Below the pieces are notes generated by a model. That model did no database searches. It was not told the DNA's origin and saw nothing but the letters and a program-made list of their open reading frames with translations. Of a stretch of 64,000 bases of DNA, positions 1-9,091 are shown in pieces. Source of the DNA: Veronia pacifica (GTDB taxonomy: Bacteria > Pseudomonadota > Gammaproteobacteria > Enterobacterales > Vibrionaceae); assembly GCF_001707825.1 (NCBI RefSeq), contig NZ_LYBM01000001.1, forward strand, positions 186,001 to 250,000. The letters run 5' to 3'. The position numbers and the translations under genes are program-made. How positions within the stretch are numbered: the first letter of the stretch is position 1; every line of letters starts with the position of its first letter.

Positions 1-1289
1 AGTGCAAGCACAGCACCTGCCGATACACCAAGGATATCCGGGCTCGCCAGTGGGTTATAGACCAAGCGTTGGAGAATAACGCCAGCCGCTGCCAAACCTG
101 CACCTGCACTGAGTGCCGTTACGATTCTTGGCCATCGAATGGACCAGGCAAAATCATCCGGTAACTGCCAGATATTGGTCTGCTCAGAGGGATGGAAGCA
201 TGAGGAGACAACGACAAGGACTGCCAGACCTGCTATCAGAGCCGGAATCGCAATGGGGGAGGGCACATTTCTCCCTGAAGGTAAAACCAGAGACAATCTG
301 TCTTGCGGCGATATTTTCTTCAGGGAGAGATAAATTAAGGCTGGCGCTCCTACCATTGCTGTCACCGTGCCAGTCGGAATGATATCCAGCGACCATTGAC
401 TGAGATATACGGCCAGAGAGTCGGCAAGCATTAACAAAATAATGCCAATGATCCCGCTGGTAACCAGCTCACTTCTCGCCGAGGTGAAACCTAGATAGCG
501 ACTGATATTCGGTGCAATTAATCCAACAAAACTGATCACACCGACTGCCGTGATAGAAACAGATACCAGCCAGACACCGATAAAACTGAGCAGGGTATAG
601 GTAAGGCCGAGATTAAGTCCCCGGCCTGATGCTGCGTCTCCGCCAATTTTCAACAGTGTCAGCAAACGAGGAGCGAAGAGTATTATCAGAAAAACCGGCC
701 ACAGCTTGGGGAGTAGCCAGTAAAACCACTCCCAGCTGTTTTGGGTCAGATCACCCGCCCCCCAGATAAACAGGTTCATCGCATATTGCTGATTGAGCAA
801 AATAATCGATGTCGCCAGTGCACCGAGCAACAGATTGACTGCCATACCAGCCAGAATCAGAGTAAGCCCTGCTAGGTTTCGGATACCAACGATGGTGACG
901 ACCAGCACCATGGCGACCAGCCCGCCGGCCATTGCCGCAAATGCAGAAAAGGTTCCTGTGAGATGTGGCGCGAAGACATTGATGATAACCAAGGCTAGCC
1001 AAGCCCCGGAGGACGTACCTAAGGTAAGTGGCGACACCATATGATTCTGCGTCAATTGCTGGAACAGGCTGCCAACCAGCCCCAGCGTTGCGCCAACGAT
1101 GGCGGCCATCAAACAACGCGGTAAGCTCGCATCTGACAATGTCAGCCATTCAAAACTGTCTTTATCTATTGTGCCGTTTAGGATGCTGCTTGTCAGGGGC
1201 CAGAGTAAGCCAAACTGACTTTGATTTACCCCCAGTTGCAAAGCAAAAGATAAACACGCTACTGCGATTAACCAAAACCATACTCTCAC
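1..1289 (-). CDS. fhuB: FhuB-type iron(III)-hydroxamate ABC permease, partial (C-terminus beyond left edge)
   Basis: Inner-membrane permease of a siderophore ABC importer. The minus-strand frame is open from a GTG at 1289 to the window edge (about 429 codons). It reads as a FecCD-type permease: a first PR...GATLGLVGSLFQ...SPLTLGTSSGA block near the N-terminus, a run of hydrophobic segments, then near the edge a second equivalent block (PRIVTALSAGAGLAAAGVILQ, NPLASPDILGVSAGA). Two fused permease halves are the hallmark of FhuB, whose E. coli form is about 660 residues, so roughly a third is missing. The start overlaps the stop of the binding-protein gene by 4 nt (GTGA), implying translational coupling. 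The start codon is chosen from this overlap; an ATG in another frame nearby is not compatible. Confidence 0.9.
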   Translation of the reverse strand, partial: MRVWFWLIAVACLSFALQLGVNQSQFGLLWPLTSSILNGTIDKDSFEWLTLSDASLPRCLMAAIVGATLGLVGSLFQQLTQNHMVSPLTLGTSSGAWLALVIINVFAPHLTGTFSAFAAMAGGLVAMVLVVTIVGIRNLAGLTLILAGMAVNLLLGALATSIILLNQQYAMNLFIWGAGDLTQNSWEWFYWLLPKLWPVFLIILFAPRLLTLLKIGGDAASGRGLNLGLTYTLLSFIGVWLVSVSITAVGVISFVGLIAPNISRYLGFTSARSELVTSGIIGIILLMLADSLAVYLSQWSLDIIPTGTVTAMVGAPALIYLSLKKISPQDRLSLVLPSGRNVPSPIAIPALIAGLAVLVVVSSCFHPSEQTNIWQLPDDFAWSIRWPRIVTALSAGAGLAAAGVILQRLVYNPLASPDILGVSAGAVLA

Positions 1290-2206
1290 TGGACGCTCGC
1301 CAAGTTTAAGAGGCTTGCGGTGATTGCCTCAGCATTATAAAGCACTGACATCGCACCCCCGTAACTCCATGTAGATTCAATGTCTGTTACTCTTTTATTT
1401 CTTACAAACGGCATAGCCCGCCACACCACAGAGCGTTCAAGCTTAGCCTTGTGATTAAAGGGCTGAAAATACATGGCAATACCATTTTTGATATGTCTCA
1501 GGTCAGTGACCCCCTTTTGAGTAACTCCCCACTGCGACGCAGGCTGTGGCATCGCATTTTCAAACCCCATATAACGGAGGACATACTCAGGAATAGAATT
1601 CTTGCCATAGATGTACACCGAAGTTTCACTGGCGAAGCGGAAAGTGGTGACCAAGGGCTTATCGCCGGGAAACGCAATGTCCAGTTGCTCTTTCAGTTCG
1701 TCCATGCGTTCGGAAATCAACGCCAGCTTCTTGTCCGCAACAGCCTCTTTACCCAGAACCTGTGCAATTTGTCTGAAGCTTTGAAACGCAGCACTGATGT
1801 TGTCATGTTTTTCACTGTAGGTTTGATAAAACAGTACAGGTGCGATTTCAGACAGCCGCTCGAAAAGGTCTTTTTGAGGAGACGCGATAAGGATGACATC
1901 GGGTTTAAGTTCAGCCAGCAGTTCATAATTCGGCTCAGACCGGGTACCTATGTCGCGGACGTCACTGGGAACAGCAGGTTTCACTACCCATTCCTGATAT
2001 CCCTTTATATCTGGCATGCCTACTGGCGTGATACCGAGTTCAATAACCTGCTCGGCGATATCCCAATTCAGTGCGGCGACACGTTGTGGCACGCTACTCA
2101 GTGTTTTTTGCCCTTCACTGTCAGTGACAATGTGCGCGGCAATACTATTTGTCGCCGTGATAAGGGAGACAACAAGAATAAAAAAAGTCTTCAGGTGAGT
2201 CAGCAT
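1286..2206 (-). CDS. fhuD: Periplasmic iron-hydroxamate binding protein (FhuD-like)
   Basis: Substrate-binding component delivering ferric siderophore to the permease. It has 306 residues with an N-terminal signal sequence (hydrophobic residues about 8-24). The body carries features of the FhuD/PF01497 family: RVAALNWDIAEQVIELGITPVG, a GY..WV motif, and a conserved EPNYELLAELKPDVILIAS segment. Length fits E. coli FhuD (296). It overlaps the ATP-binding gene upstream by 7 nt and the permease gene downstream by 4 nt, so C, D and B are one translationally coupled unit. The exact siderophore (ferrichrome versus another hydroxamate) cannot be read from sequence alone. Confidence 0.9.
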   Translation of the reverse strand: MLTHLKTFFILVVSLITATNSIAAHIVTDSEGQKTLSSVPQRVAALNWDIAEQVIELGITPVGMPDIKGYQEWVVKPAVPSDVRDIGTRSEPNYELLAELKPDVILIASPQKDLFERLSEIAPVLFYQTYSEKHDNISAAFQSFRQIAQVLGKEAVADKKLALISERMDELKEQLDIAFPGDKPLVTTFRFASETSVYIYGKNSIPEYVLRYMGFENAMPQPASQWGVTQKGVTDLRHIKNGIAMYFQPFNHKAKLERSVVWRAMPFVRNKRVTDIESTWSYGGAMSVLYNAEAITASLLNLASVQ

Positions 2207-2967
2207 ACGATGGCAACCTTATGATTTTCTTCGGGGTGATTGAGCAGTTGAATTCGGGTGTCATACAGTTCTGAGAGTCGTGAGGCATTCAGTAACTCAT
2301 CACTCTCTCCATCGAAAACAACTGTTCCTCGTTTTAACGCAACCACATGTTGGGCGAAGCGCAGAGCAAGGTTGAGATCGTGAAGAATGATAATGACGCC
2401 TCTCTTCTGGTCTTTGCTTAATTTCGAAAGCAGTGCCAGAAGGTGATACTGATGATGGATATCCAACGCAGAGGTCGGCTCATCCAGAAGGAGGATAGGG
2501 GCGAGTTGTGCGATCAGCATAGATACCCATGCCCGTTGTTTTTCGCCACCGGATAAATGCTCTGCGGCATGGTCTGCATATTGATTGATCTGGGTGGCGG
2601 TCATCGCGTTCGTCACCGCCAGATGGTCGTCTGGTTGCATCCGGCCAAATGTGCCTAACCACGGAAAACGTCCCAGTGTCACCAGTTCTTTGACCGACAG
2701 GCCTGAAGCTTGCGGTAAATGTTGTGGTAAGAAGGCGACCTGTTTAGCCATTTCACGTTTGGAAAATGAGCCCAGTGCAGTCTGGTTCAGAGAAATCTGC
2801 CCGGTGTCAGGCAAGGTTTGTCCTGACAGAAGAGCCGCAAGCGTTGATTTCCCCGAACCGTTTTGCCCGAGAATCACTGTCAGCCTGTCTGTAGGGATAT
2901 CAAGAGAGGCGATGGACAAAATAGCCCGTCCATCGCGGTTTACCTTTATGTCAGATAGTTGAAACAT
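2200..2967 (-). CDS. fhuC: Siderophore ABC transporter ATP-binding protein (FhuC-like)
   Basis: Cytoplasmic ATPase of the importer, 255 residues. The ATPase signature set is complete: Walker A GQNGSGKST at residues 34-42, a Q-loop (AFLPQHLP), the ABC signature LSGGEKQRAW, Walker B ILLLDEPTSALD and a switch histidine in IIILHDLNLA. It lies 94 nt downstream of the receptor gene on the same strand. A small hairpin (AAGGC/GCCTT, 3026-3040) lies in that gap, and could reduce read-through from receptor into transporter genes. Order receptor-C-D-B matches E. coli fhuACDB. Confidence 0.93.
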   Translation of the reverse strand: MFQLSDIKVNRDGRAILSIASLDIPTDRLTVILGQNGSGKSTLAALLSGQTLPDTGQISLNQTALGSFSKREMAKQVAFLPQHLPQASGLSVKELVTLGRFPWLGTFGRMQPDDHLAVTNAMTATQINQYADHAAEHLSGGEKQRAWVSMLIAQLAPILLLDEPTSALDIHHQYHLLALLSKLSKDQKRGVIIILHDLNLALRFAQHVVALKRGTVVFDGESDELLNASRLSELYDTRIQLLNHPEENHKVAIVC

Positions 2968-3061
2968 ATTGTGGAACTTACCCGTGAGTGAACATACAAC
3001 CTGCTGCTTTCAGAACCAACAACCCAAGGCGACAAGCCTTCTGCCGCCCTGTTTCAGCTGC

Positions 3062-5239
3062 TTAGAACTCATATTCAACTGTCAATTCCACGGAGCGTTC
3101 AGCACCATACCAGCAGTTTGTTTTGTCAAAACAGGTATAACTCTCCTCGTCGAATGCGTTATTAACGGCGAGGTTAGCTGTGGTGCCAGACAGGGAAGGC
3201 GCTACTCCGCCGAGATCGTAACCTACTGAAAGGTCGACGCTGGTGTAGGCAGGCACTTTTCCTTGAGTATTGGTAGCGTCCATCTGCATTTCACCGACAT
3301 ATCTGGCGCCACCGCTGAGTCTGGTACCTGCTAGACGGCCTTTGTCTATGTTGTAGCTTGCCCACAAACTTGCCGCATGGTCGGGGATGTAAATAGGTGT
3401 GGTTCCCTTGAGCTGGTAAATGCTGTCCTTGGTAATTTTTTTGTCTGAATAGGTATAATTTGCTGAAAGTAAAAGGTTTTCAGTAATGCCCCACTGAGTC
3501 TGTAATTCTATGCCGTCTGACGTGAGCTCACCAATCTGTAATTGAGGGTCGCGGTAATCACCCGGATTGACAATAAGCGCATCACTCTTTGTGATACGAA
3601 ATACCGATAAAGATGCATTTCTGTTGCCATCGTCAGACTGGTATTTTGCGCCTATTTCCCATTGGTCACTGGTTTCGGGTTTAAATGGTTTACCTTTTGT
3701 GTCATTACCTGCAGTCGGCTCGAAGCTGGTGGCGTAACTGATGTAAGGGGCAATACCCGAATCAAGTGTATATAGCGCACCCAGTCGGAAAGAAAATTCA
3801 TCCTGATCTGTAGAGGATTCATTTGTTCGGCCGTCTTGTTTACTGAGCACCCGAGACTTATAGATATCGTAGCGGCCCCCTGCAAGCAATATCAAACTGC
3901 CCATCCGGACCTGGTCTTGAAGGTAAACACCGATTTGTTCAACACGAATACGATCATTTTGCGAGTGACTTTCCGTCAGTGTTGCCGGAGACAGTAAGTC
4001 ATTGTCTGGATTGAAAATATTAAAGCCGTAAAAGTTGGGATCAGATGACCTAAATTCAGCATAGTCAGAGATGCCTGTCATGTATTGATAATCGACACCG
4101 AACAAAACGTTATGCTCAATATTTCCTTTGATGATCTCTCCAGAAAACTGATTATCGACGGTGAATCCCGTCAAGCTCTCGTCGGTGGTATAGATGTTGC
4201 GCTGCAGGACACCAGTCGTTTCATCAAAGTTACAATATAAAACTCCGGCAAATACATAACAGGTATGATAAGTATTCTTCTGTGACAGCTTACCATCGAC
4301 ATAACGGGCGTTTTGTAGGAAAGACCAGTCGTCGCTAAACTCGTGATTGAGTTTATAGCCAGCTAAAAACACTTCTCGCGTAAATTCGCTCCAATTCTCG
4401 TCACCAGCAGACGTCGAGGGAGACACGCTTCCCAGTGGGTTTTCGATAAACATACCTGAAGCGGGCAGTGATGAGTTTATCCCCATTGATGGATCATTTT
4501 GATAGTAAAGGGTGATACCAAGGTCTGTACTGTCATTGATTTGCCAATTGAGGGACGGGGCAACCACATATCTTTCCTCGGTCGCATTATCAACCTGACT
4601 ATCTTGTTTACGGGTTAATGCGATGAAGCGATAAGAAAGGTCGGTGTTCTCTATGGGGCCCGTGCTATCAATTGTGGCACCCAGCAAATTACGTGAGCCT
4701 GCCGAAATACTCACCTTAGAACTTGATGACGACTGAGGCGCTTTTGCGATCATATTGATCATACCGCCGGGGGGCATAGAGCCATATAAAACAGATGTGG
4801 GACCTTTAAAGATTTCAATTTGCTGAATGGCGATGGGGTCTATCTGAGGCTGTAAATTCCAGTTTTTTAAATTCTGGAGTAAGAGCCCGTCGAAGTAGGC
4901 TTGCTCGACCCTAAATCCTCTTAGGTAAAAGTTATCGTACATAGTCACTGACGAACCTTTGGTTTCTGTCACGACACCCGGCGCATATCTCAACGATTGA
5001 TTGAGTGACTTTACCCCTCTCTGTTGCATCAGATCGCCATCAATGACGGTGATACTTTGCGGGGTTTCATCTGGTTCAAGGGCTGTTTTGGTGGCCGTGT
5101 TCCTGTAGGCTTTTCCGAAAACAGTGACAGTATCCAGCGAGCTTTGCTCTTCAATATTTTCCGCATATGCAACGGGTATTGTGGACACCATGAGTCCGAG
5201 TAAAAGGGTTGTCCTTTGACAAATAGGCACAGTGCGCAT
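3062..5239 (-). CDS. fhuA: TonB-dependent ferric-siderophore outer-membrane receptor (FhuA-like)
   Basis: Outer-membrane gated channel that takes up ferric siderophore using TonB energy. It has 725 residues: signal peptide (about 1-26), a TonB-box-like DTVTVFG segment soon after, a plug domain (TPQSITVIDGDLMQQRG...IEIFKGPTSVLYGSMPPGGMIN) and a long beta-barrel. The C-terminus carries two close cysteines followed by WYGAER and ends in an aromatic residue; E. coli FhuA ends with the same C...C.WGAER arrangement. Together with fhuCDB downstream this supports a hydroxamate (ferrichrome-type) receptor. A Fur-box-like sequence lies about 20 nt upstream of the ATG, so iron repression is expected. 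The symbol rests on family resemblance and gene order. Confidence 0.87.
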   Translation of the reverse strand: MRTVPICQRTTLLLGLMVSTIPVAYAENIEEQSSLDTVTVFGKAYRNTATKTALEPDETPQSITVIDGDLMQQRGVKSLNQSLRYAPGVVTETKGSSVTMYDNFYLRGFRVEQAYFDGLLLQNLKNWNLQPQIDPIAIQQIEIFKGPTSVLYGSMPPGGMINMIAKAPQSSSSSKVSISAGSRNLLGATIDSTGPIENTDLSYRFIALTRKQDSQVDNATEERYVVAPSLNWQINDSTDLGITLYYQNDPSMGINSSLPASGMFIENPLGSVSPSTSAGDENWSEFTREVFLAGYKLNHEFSDDWSFLQNARYVDGKLSQKNTYHTCYVFAGVLYCNFDETTGVLQRNIYTTDESLTGFTVDNQFSGEIIKGNIEHNVLFGVDYQYMTGISDYAEFRSSDPNFYGFNIFNPDNDLLSPATLTESHSQNDRIRVEQIGVYLQDQVRMGSLILLAGGRYDIYKSRVLSKQDGRTNESSTDQDEFSFRLGALYTLDSGIAPYISYATSFEPTAGNDTKGKPFKPETSDQWEIGAKYQSDDGNRNASLSVFRITKSDALIVNPGDYRDPQLQIGELTSDGIELQTQWGITENLLLSANYTYSDKKITKDSIYQLKGTTPIYIPDHAASLWASYNIDKGRLAGTRLSGGARYVGEMQMDATNTQGKVPAYTSVDLSVGYDLGGVAPSLSGTTANLAVNNAFDEESYTCFDKTNCWYGAERSVELTVEYEF

Positions 5240-5261
5240 AGTTCCCTCTATCGCTTCAATT

Positions 5262-5280
5262 GATAACGGTTCTCATTCAA
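5262..5280 (-). promoter_or_regulatory. Fur-box-like operator of the fhu operon
   Basis: The sequence GATAACGGTTCTCATTCAA matches the 19-bp Fur consensus GATAATGATAATCATTATC at most conserved positions, including GATAA at the left and TCATT at the right. It lies 23-41 nt before the receptor start codon, where a repressor would cover the promoter. This is a motif match only. Confidence 0.65.
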
Positions 5281-5521
5281 GGTTATCTTTGTGAGCGAAT
5301 GAAAAATTAACAATTTGGTGCAAAATGCCGAAATTCTCTGGCGTGCTTGAAACGAAGACCGAGAGCTATTTTTAAGGGATATCTCTTAATTGGAAGAACA
5401 AGAAAATAAATCTCTGTTTAAAACGAAATAACATAAAGAATGATTGATGGTGAAATGACAGTATTGGTATCAATAATGGGGAAGGAAATGCATTAAAATA
5501 CGGTAGAAAAAGGGAGAGGTA

Positions 5522-6457
5522 TTAAGGGTGTTTTTCAATTGCCAGCCAGTACTCCATGACCGCCTCTTCACTGTCTATTTCATAGTCCGCAGGGTAATGC
5601 TCAAGATCAAACCCATCTATACCTCGGTAATTTGATTGCGGTAGCCAATCTAAGATGAGCCAGTTCAACGTTTGAGGTAAAAACATAACCTTTCCTGTGT
5701 GCTTCACGACAGCATAGGTTTGTTCTGGCACCTCAAGGCTGCTCAATCCTTCCGGGAGCTTCTGAATATCGTTGAAAAATTTCGAGTGTTTTTGCTCGAT
5801 GACGCCAGCCCAATAAATAAGGTTCGTCCCATCATTGTTGGATTGAGTCATATTAATGACGCCGGTTAGCGGCCATTTATGGGTTAGGTATTCCGGAGTA
5901 GACAGTAATAGTTGCTGCCAAAGTGTGGGTACTTTAACAGAGAAATTTTGAGAGTAAGAAAATAGACCATCGATATAATCATGAATACCAACCAACGAAA
6001 AAGAAGGCTTGGTTTCTACCCTGATATCAACAAATGAGTTTGTCTGTTTACTGGGAAACTGTTGTATTTGCTGTACTTCTATCGGTTTCCTGAGGCCGGT
6101 GCGAACGCCCGCTTGCCTGTAAGAGCGAGGACTGACGCCAAACATGCTTTTAAATGCACGACTAAAGCTTATTTCTGAGTTAAACCCCAAGTAGGTTGCG
6201 ATATCTATTACTCGGTCTGATGAGTCGAGTAAACGCTCGGCCGCGTCACTGAGTTTTACTTCCCTGACATAATTGGCAACCGTTGTGCCTGTTGCATTCT
6301 GAAACACCCTTTGTAATTGCCAGCGAGACCAACAACTTTGTGTCGCGATCTTATCAAGAGATAATGGCTCAGAAAGATTGCCATGAATGAAATCCAGGAC
6401 TTTTTTAACACGATTGAATGCGACAATTGATTTATTTGATTGCACACCCTTCCTCAT
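5522..6457 (-). CDS. AraC-family regulator with C-terminal GyrI-like effector domain
   Basis: Transcription regulator, 311 residues. The AraC-type double helix-turn-helix is at the N-terminus (about residues 15-115; second HTH IATYLGFNSEISFSRAFKSMFGVSPRSYR). The C-terminal ~155 residues resemble the GyrI-like/AraC effector-binding domain (FSLVGIHDYIDGL..., PQTLNWLILDWLPQSNYR), giving the Rob-type architecture. It is codirectional with and 282 nt upstream of the siderophore receptor. It may control that operon, but siderophore regulators of the PchR type have the opposite domain order, so the link is only positional. A perfect 11-bp inverted repeat lies in its own upstream region. Confidence 0.85.
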   Translation of the reverse strand: MRKGVQSNKSIVAFNRVKKVLDFIHGNLSEPLSLDKIATQSCWSRWQLQRVFQNATGTTVANYVREVKLSDAAERLLDSSDRVIDIATYLGFNSEISFSRAFKSMFGVSPRSYRQAGVRTGLRKPIEVQQIQQFPSKQTNSFVDIRVETKPSFSLVGIHDYIDGLFSYSQNFSVKVPTLWQQLLLSTPEYLTHKWPLTGVINMTQSNNDGTNLIYWAGVIEQKHSKFFNDIQKLPEGLSSLEVPEQTYAVVKHTGKVMFLPQTLNWLILDWLPQSNYRGIDGFDLEHYPADYEIDSEEAVMEYWLAIEKHP

Positions 6458-6465
6458 ATTAGCAA

Positions 6466-6559
6466 TTCATTGTTGAGTGTATTTTAATCTTGACCAAAAT
6501 TTTCTCATAGGTTTTGCAGAGGATGAAATACCCACTAATGATGAATATTCAACAATGAA
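6466..6559. repeat. Spaced 11-bp inverted repeat upstream of the AraC-GyrI gene
   Basis: TTCATTGTTGA (6466-6476) is exactly complementary in reverse to TCAACAATGAA (6549-6559). The arms are 72 bp apart; the near arm is 9 bp upstream of the regulator's ATG. This could be a paired operator for autoregulation by looping, or chance in AT-rich DNA. Confidence 0.45.
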
Positions 6560-6703
6560 ATGCATGTAAAAATTGAAAGACAGTAAAAAAATAGGGTCTT
6601 TGCATGAACTAAAAGAAGATATCTCTGTTAGATAGAAAATCGGGTGACCGGAAAAAGTTGAAGAGGAATGAGAGCAATATACTCGGGCAGATGTGACACA
6701 TCA

Positions 6704-6718
6704 GCCCGCTTGGCGGGC
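6704..6718 (-). terminator. GC-rich hairpin downstream of the 116-residue exported protein
   Basis: GCCCGC-TTG-GCGGGC forms a 6-bp GC stem with a 3-nt loop, 25 nt past the stop codon at 6743. No U-tract follows on the minus strand, so termination strength is uncertain. Confidence 0.4.
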
Positions 6719-6742
6719 CTGAAGGGGCTTGATGTATACGGG

Positions 6743-7093
6743 TTACTTTTCCCCTTCCAGCATAACTTCGCCAGCCTGTCTTGCGCTTTTGTCCGCCTCG
6801 TAATTTTCTAGTGCATAAAAGGCTTCACAGAAACTCCCGGACTCGTTGTAGTTTTTTCTCGCCGCCGCAATTTTGCGTTCCGCTATGCGACGCTCCATGG
6901 GGTCTTTATCGGAAGAGCTAAATGTAACCTGTAAGTCCATCAGCATTTTCGAGAATTTTTTCCGGCAAATTTTTTCATTTTTCTGTGCCATTCTCACTTC
7001 GTTTTTCGGCGTCTTCGGTTCCGCTTTTTCCTCAGCCAGGCTGGTTGGTATAGCAAATATCACTGTGATAAAAAGTGTCAGTAAATAGCGCAT
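6743..7093 (-). CDS. Small exported protein of unknown function
   Basis: This is a 116-residue protein that I do not assign to a family. It has a clear Sec signal peptide (MRYLLTLFITVIFAIPTSLA, cut after ALA-like SLA), followed by a charged Glu/Lys-rich linker. The helical-looking body has two cysteines (KICRKKF and SFCEAF) that could form a disulfide in the periplasm. A spacer of 285 bp separates it from the AraC gene and a hairpin follows its stop, so it appears monocistronic. Confidence 0.65.
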   Translation of the reverse strand: MRYLLTLFITVIFAIPTSLAEEKAEPKTPKNEVRMAQKNEKICRKKFSKMLMDLQVTFSSSDKDPMERRIAERKIAAARKNYNESGSFCEAFYALENYEADKSARQAGEVMLEGEK

Positions 7094-7315
7094 AATTTCT
7101 TCTTATTTGTCTTCTTCATTATGCTAATAAACATAGTTTAACAATCACTTATTTGCATAATAAAAACATGTAATTACCTTAGTTGCTATGAAGAAATATG
7201 GTCTAACCTGAGACTACTTTTGAGTCTGGCTTAACATTCCAATAAGAGAAAAGATGCGCCAGCTATTAGGGTCAGGATAATCTAGAGACTTTCAAGGACT
7301 GATATCGATAAGACC

Positions 7316-7771
7316 ATGCCAGAGCAAGTTAACGCGTCGCTACTTCAGCTTTACTTCAGGGAATCTGGAAGCGCCGCTTTTTTAGACCATGACGAGTTAC
7401 CAGCTCTGAATGACAGTGATATGCCGGATTTTTTCAACTGGATGGCGAGTAAACGACATTTCGTTGAGAGTGATGTCAGTGGGCAAACATGGATAAAAAC
7501 CTGTAGCGCCGGATACATCACTGAGGTGTATTTTCATCCTGACGGGAGGCTAGAGGAACTGACGCTATTCAGCCGCCTCGCTACATCTGGACGCTGGTTA
7601 ATTCAGCGGGGGGCGCTTGAAATATTCATAGAAAAGGACACAAATCGCTATCATTCACGGGTTATCGCGAACAAGACGACAAATATTCATTCTGCGATTG
7701 AATATAAAAATGATGAGTTACACGCTTACCTAAAGCTGGCGCAAGTAAAACCTGCTGATAGCGATAATTGA
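7316..7771 (+). CDS. Conserved-looking hypothetical cytoplasmic protein
   Basis: A protein of 151 residues without signal peptide or membrane segment; no family is recognised. Its composition is that of a normal soluble alpha/beta protein (for example GYITEVYFHPDGRLEELTLFSRL). Codon usage matches neighbours. It precedes a small membrane protein by 70 nt on the same strand and may be cotranscribed with it. The Shine-Dalgarno sequence is weak, so the start is less certain. Confidence 0.6.
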   Translation: MPEQVNASLLQLYFRESGSAAFLDHDELPALNDSDMPDFFNWMASKRHFVESDVSGQTWIKTCSAGYITEVYFHPDGRLEELTLFSRLATSGRWLIQRGALEIFIEKDTNRYHSRVIANKTTNIHSAIEYKNDELHAYLKLAQVKPADSDN

Positions 7772-7841
7772 ATGTAGACTCACACATACTGCACATCCAA
7801 GAGACGGTGATGGCAGGCTATCGCTGCTGACGGAGAAGGCT

Positions 7842-8369
7842 ATGACACATCGAATTCCCACCTGGACGTTGGTAGCTCTTGGGCTGGCACTGAATATTCT
7901 GGCTGCCTTAATGACGAATTTTGTCATTGATGATCTTGGGGAAAAAGCGGCAGATATTTCAGAGAAGCAGTCAGACAACGGTCGGTTAATAGCACTGAGC
8001 TGGCAGCAAATTGATGGCCTTGAAAGACGTCGTGAAGCCATCATTACCACTTTGAGCATCTATGACGCAAAGGACCAAAAGTTGCCTGTCGCTGTTTCCG
8101 ACGCTCTCTTGGCTAATCTGAAAGGGGGCGATAAGGTGCAGCTGCCTGATACTTTGTCTTTCAGTTCACTTGAAGGCGTGATGGCAGCAATAAACCATGA
8201 GCAGGCATTTCTCCGCGATCGTATCAATCAACTTTACGCCACAAACCTCGACGAGGGTGATGCCCAGAAGTCGGTAAGCCGTGAGATAAATCTGTACCGT
8301 AATTTGGCATTATTTATTCAGATATTGGGTCTGGGTCTGATCATGGCGAAAGATTTATCAAGGCGTTAG
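7842..8369 (+). CDS. Small two-TM membrane protein of unknown function
   Basis: The protein has 175 residues. A strong Shine-Dalgarno (GGAGAAGG) precedes the ATG. One hydrophobic segment lies at about residues 8-28 and another near 150-167 (YRNLALFIQILGLGLIMAK); between them is a ~120-residue mostly helical region (DLGEKAADISEKQ..., INHEQAFLRDRINQLYATN). This layout, helices bounded by two TM segments, resembles a chemoreceptor-like periplasmic sensor module without an output domain. That comparison is structural guesswork; I do not recognise the family. Confidence 0.65.
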   Translation: MTHRIPTWTLVALGLALNILAALMTNFVIDDLGEKAADISEKQSDNGRLIALSWQQIDGLERRREAIITTLSIYDAKDQKLPVAVSDALLANLKGGDKVQLPDTLSFSSLEGVMAAINHEQAFLRDRINQLYATNLDEGDAQKSVSREINLYRNLALFIQILGLGLIMAKDLSRR

Positions 8370-8540
8370 CAATCTCTTCAAGTTTTTTTATTTTAGCGTA
8401 ACAAGCTGTGAATATTGAAAATATAATTAACTGATATTTATCTATTTATAAGATGTTAGCTACCTATTAATCTGCTTTAATATCCCAAAGATATTGGGTG
8501 ACAGGATTTCCCCATTTTTTAGTGGTGTTTGGGGGAAGAG

Positions 8541-8981
8541 ATGATGAAAAGAGCACGCCTTCGAGCGGCGCTGGTAGACACATTTGCCATGGTGATTTTT
8601 TGCTTTATCACCGGTATGTGTATCGAAGTATTTATTTCCGGATTAACTGTAGAGCAATCAATTCAATCCCGCTTTATCTCCATTCCTATTAATGTGTTGA
8701 TTGCGTGGCCTTACGGTTTCTTCCGCGACAAAATGATTGCGATAGCAACGAGTATGTCTTCAAAACAACGCGCCAAAACAGCAGCCGATTTTATCGCCTA
8801 CGTGGCATTTCAGTCGCCGATTTATATGGTGATCCTTTTCGTTGTTGGCGCTGAGATTGATCAAATATTCACGGCAGTGGGTGCGAATGCCCTTGTTTCT
8901 GGCGCACTTGGTGTGGTGTACGGTATTTTTCTTGAGCATTGTCGCCGCTGGTTTAAGGTAGAGTTAGCAACAGCCACGTGA
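8541..8981 (+). CDS. alaE: L-alanine exporter AlaE
   Basis: Inner-membrane exporter of L-alanine. It has 146 residues from the ATG at 8541 (E. coli AlaE has 149). Residues such as VDTFAMVIFC, MCIEVFISG, SRFISIPINVLIAWPYGFFRD, ADFIAYVAFQSPIYM and the C-terminal EHCRRWFKV align with E. coli AlaE along the whole length. Four hydrophobic segments are visible. The frame is open upstream to a TTG at 8529, but the purine-rich GGGGGAAGAG directly before ATG 8541 favours that start. Confidence 0.93.
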   Translation: MMKRARLRAALVDTFAMVIFCFITGMCIEVFISGLTVEQSIQSRFISIPINVLIAWPYGFFRDKMIAIATSMSSKQRAKTAADFIAYVAFQSPIYMVILFVVGAEIDQIFTAVGANALVSGALGVVYGIFLEHCRRWFKVELATAT

Positions 8982-9040
8982 GCTTTTTATTGATGGCGGT
9001 GCGAGAGCAAGCCACGCTATGGGTAACTATTGATTGCTTT

Positions 9041-9080
9041 ACTGTCTATTCATGAGACCTGATTATCATGAATAGACAGT
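9041..9080. terminator. 15-bp perfect hairpin between convergent genes
   Basis: Arms 9041-9055 and 9066-9080 are perfectly complementary with a 10-nt loop. It sits between alaE (plus) and the DUF4304-like gene (minus), the position of a bidirectional terminator, but neither strand has a following U-tract. Confidence 0.6.
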
Positions 9081-9091
9081 GGCTATATCAT

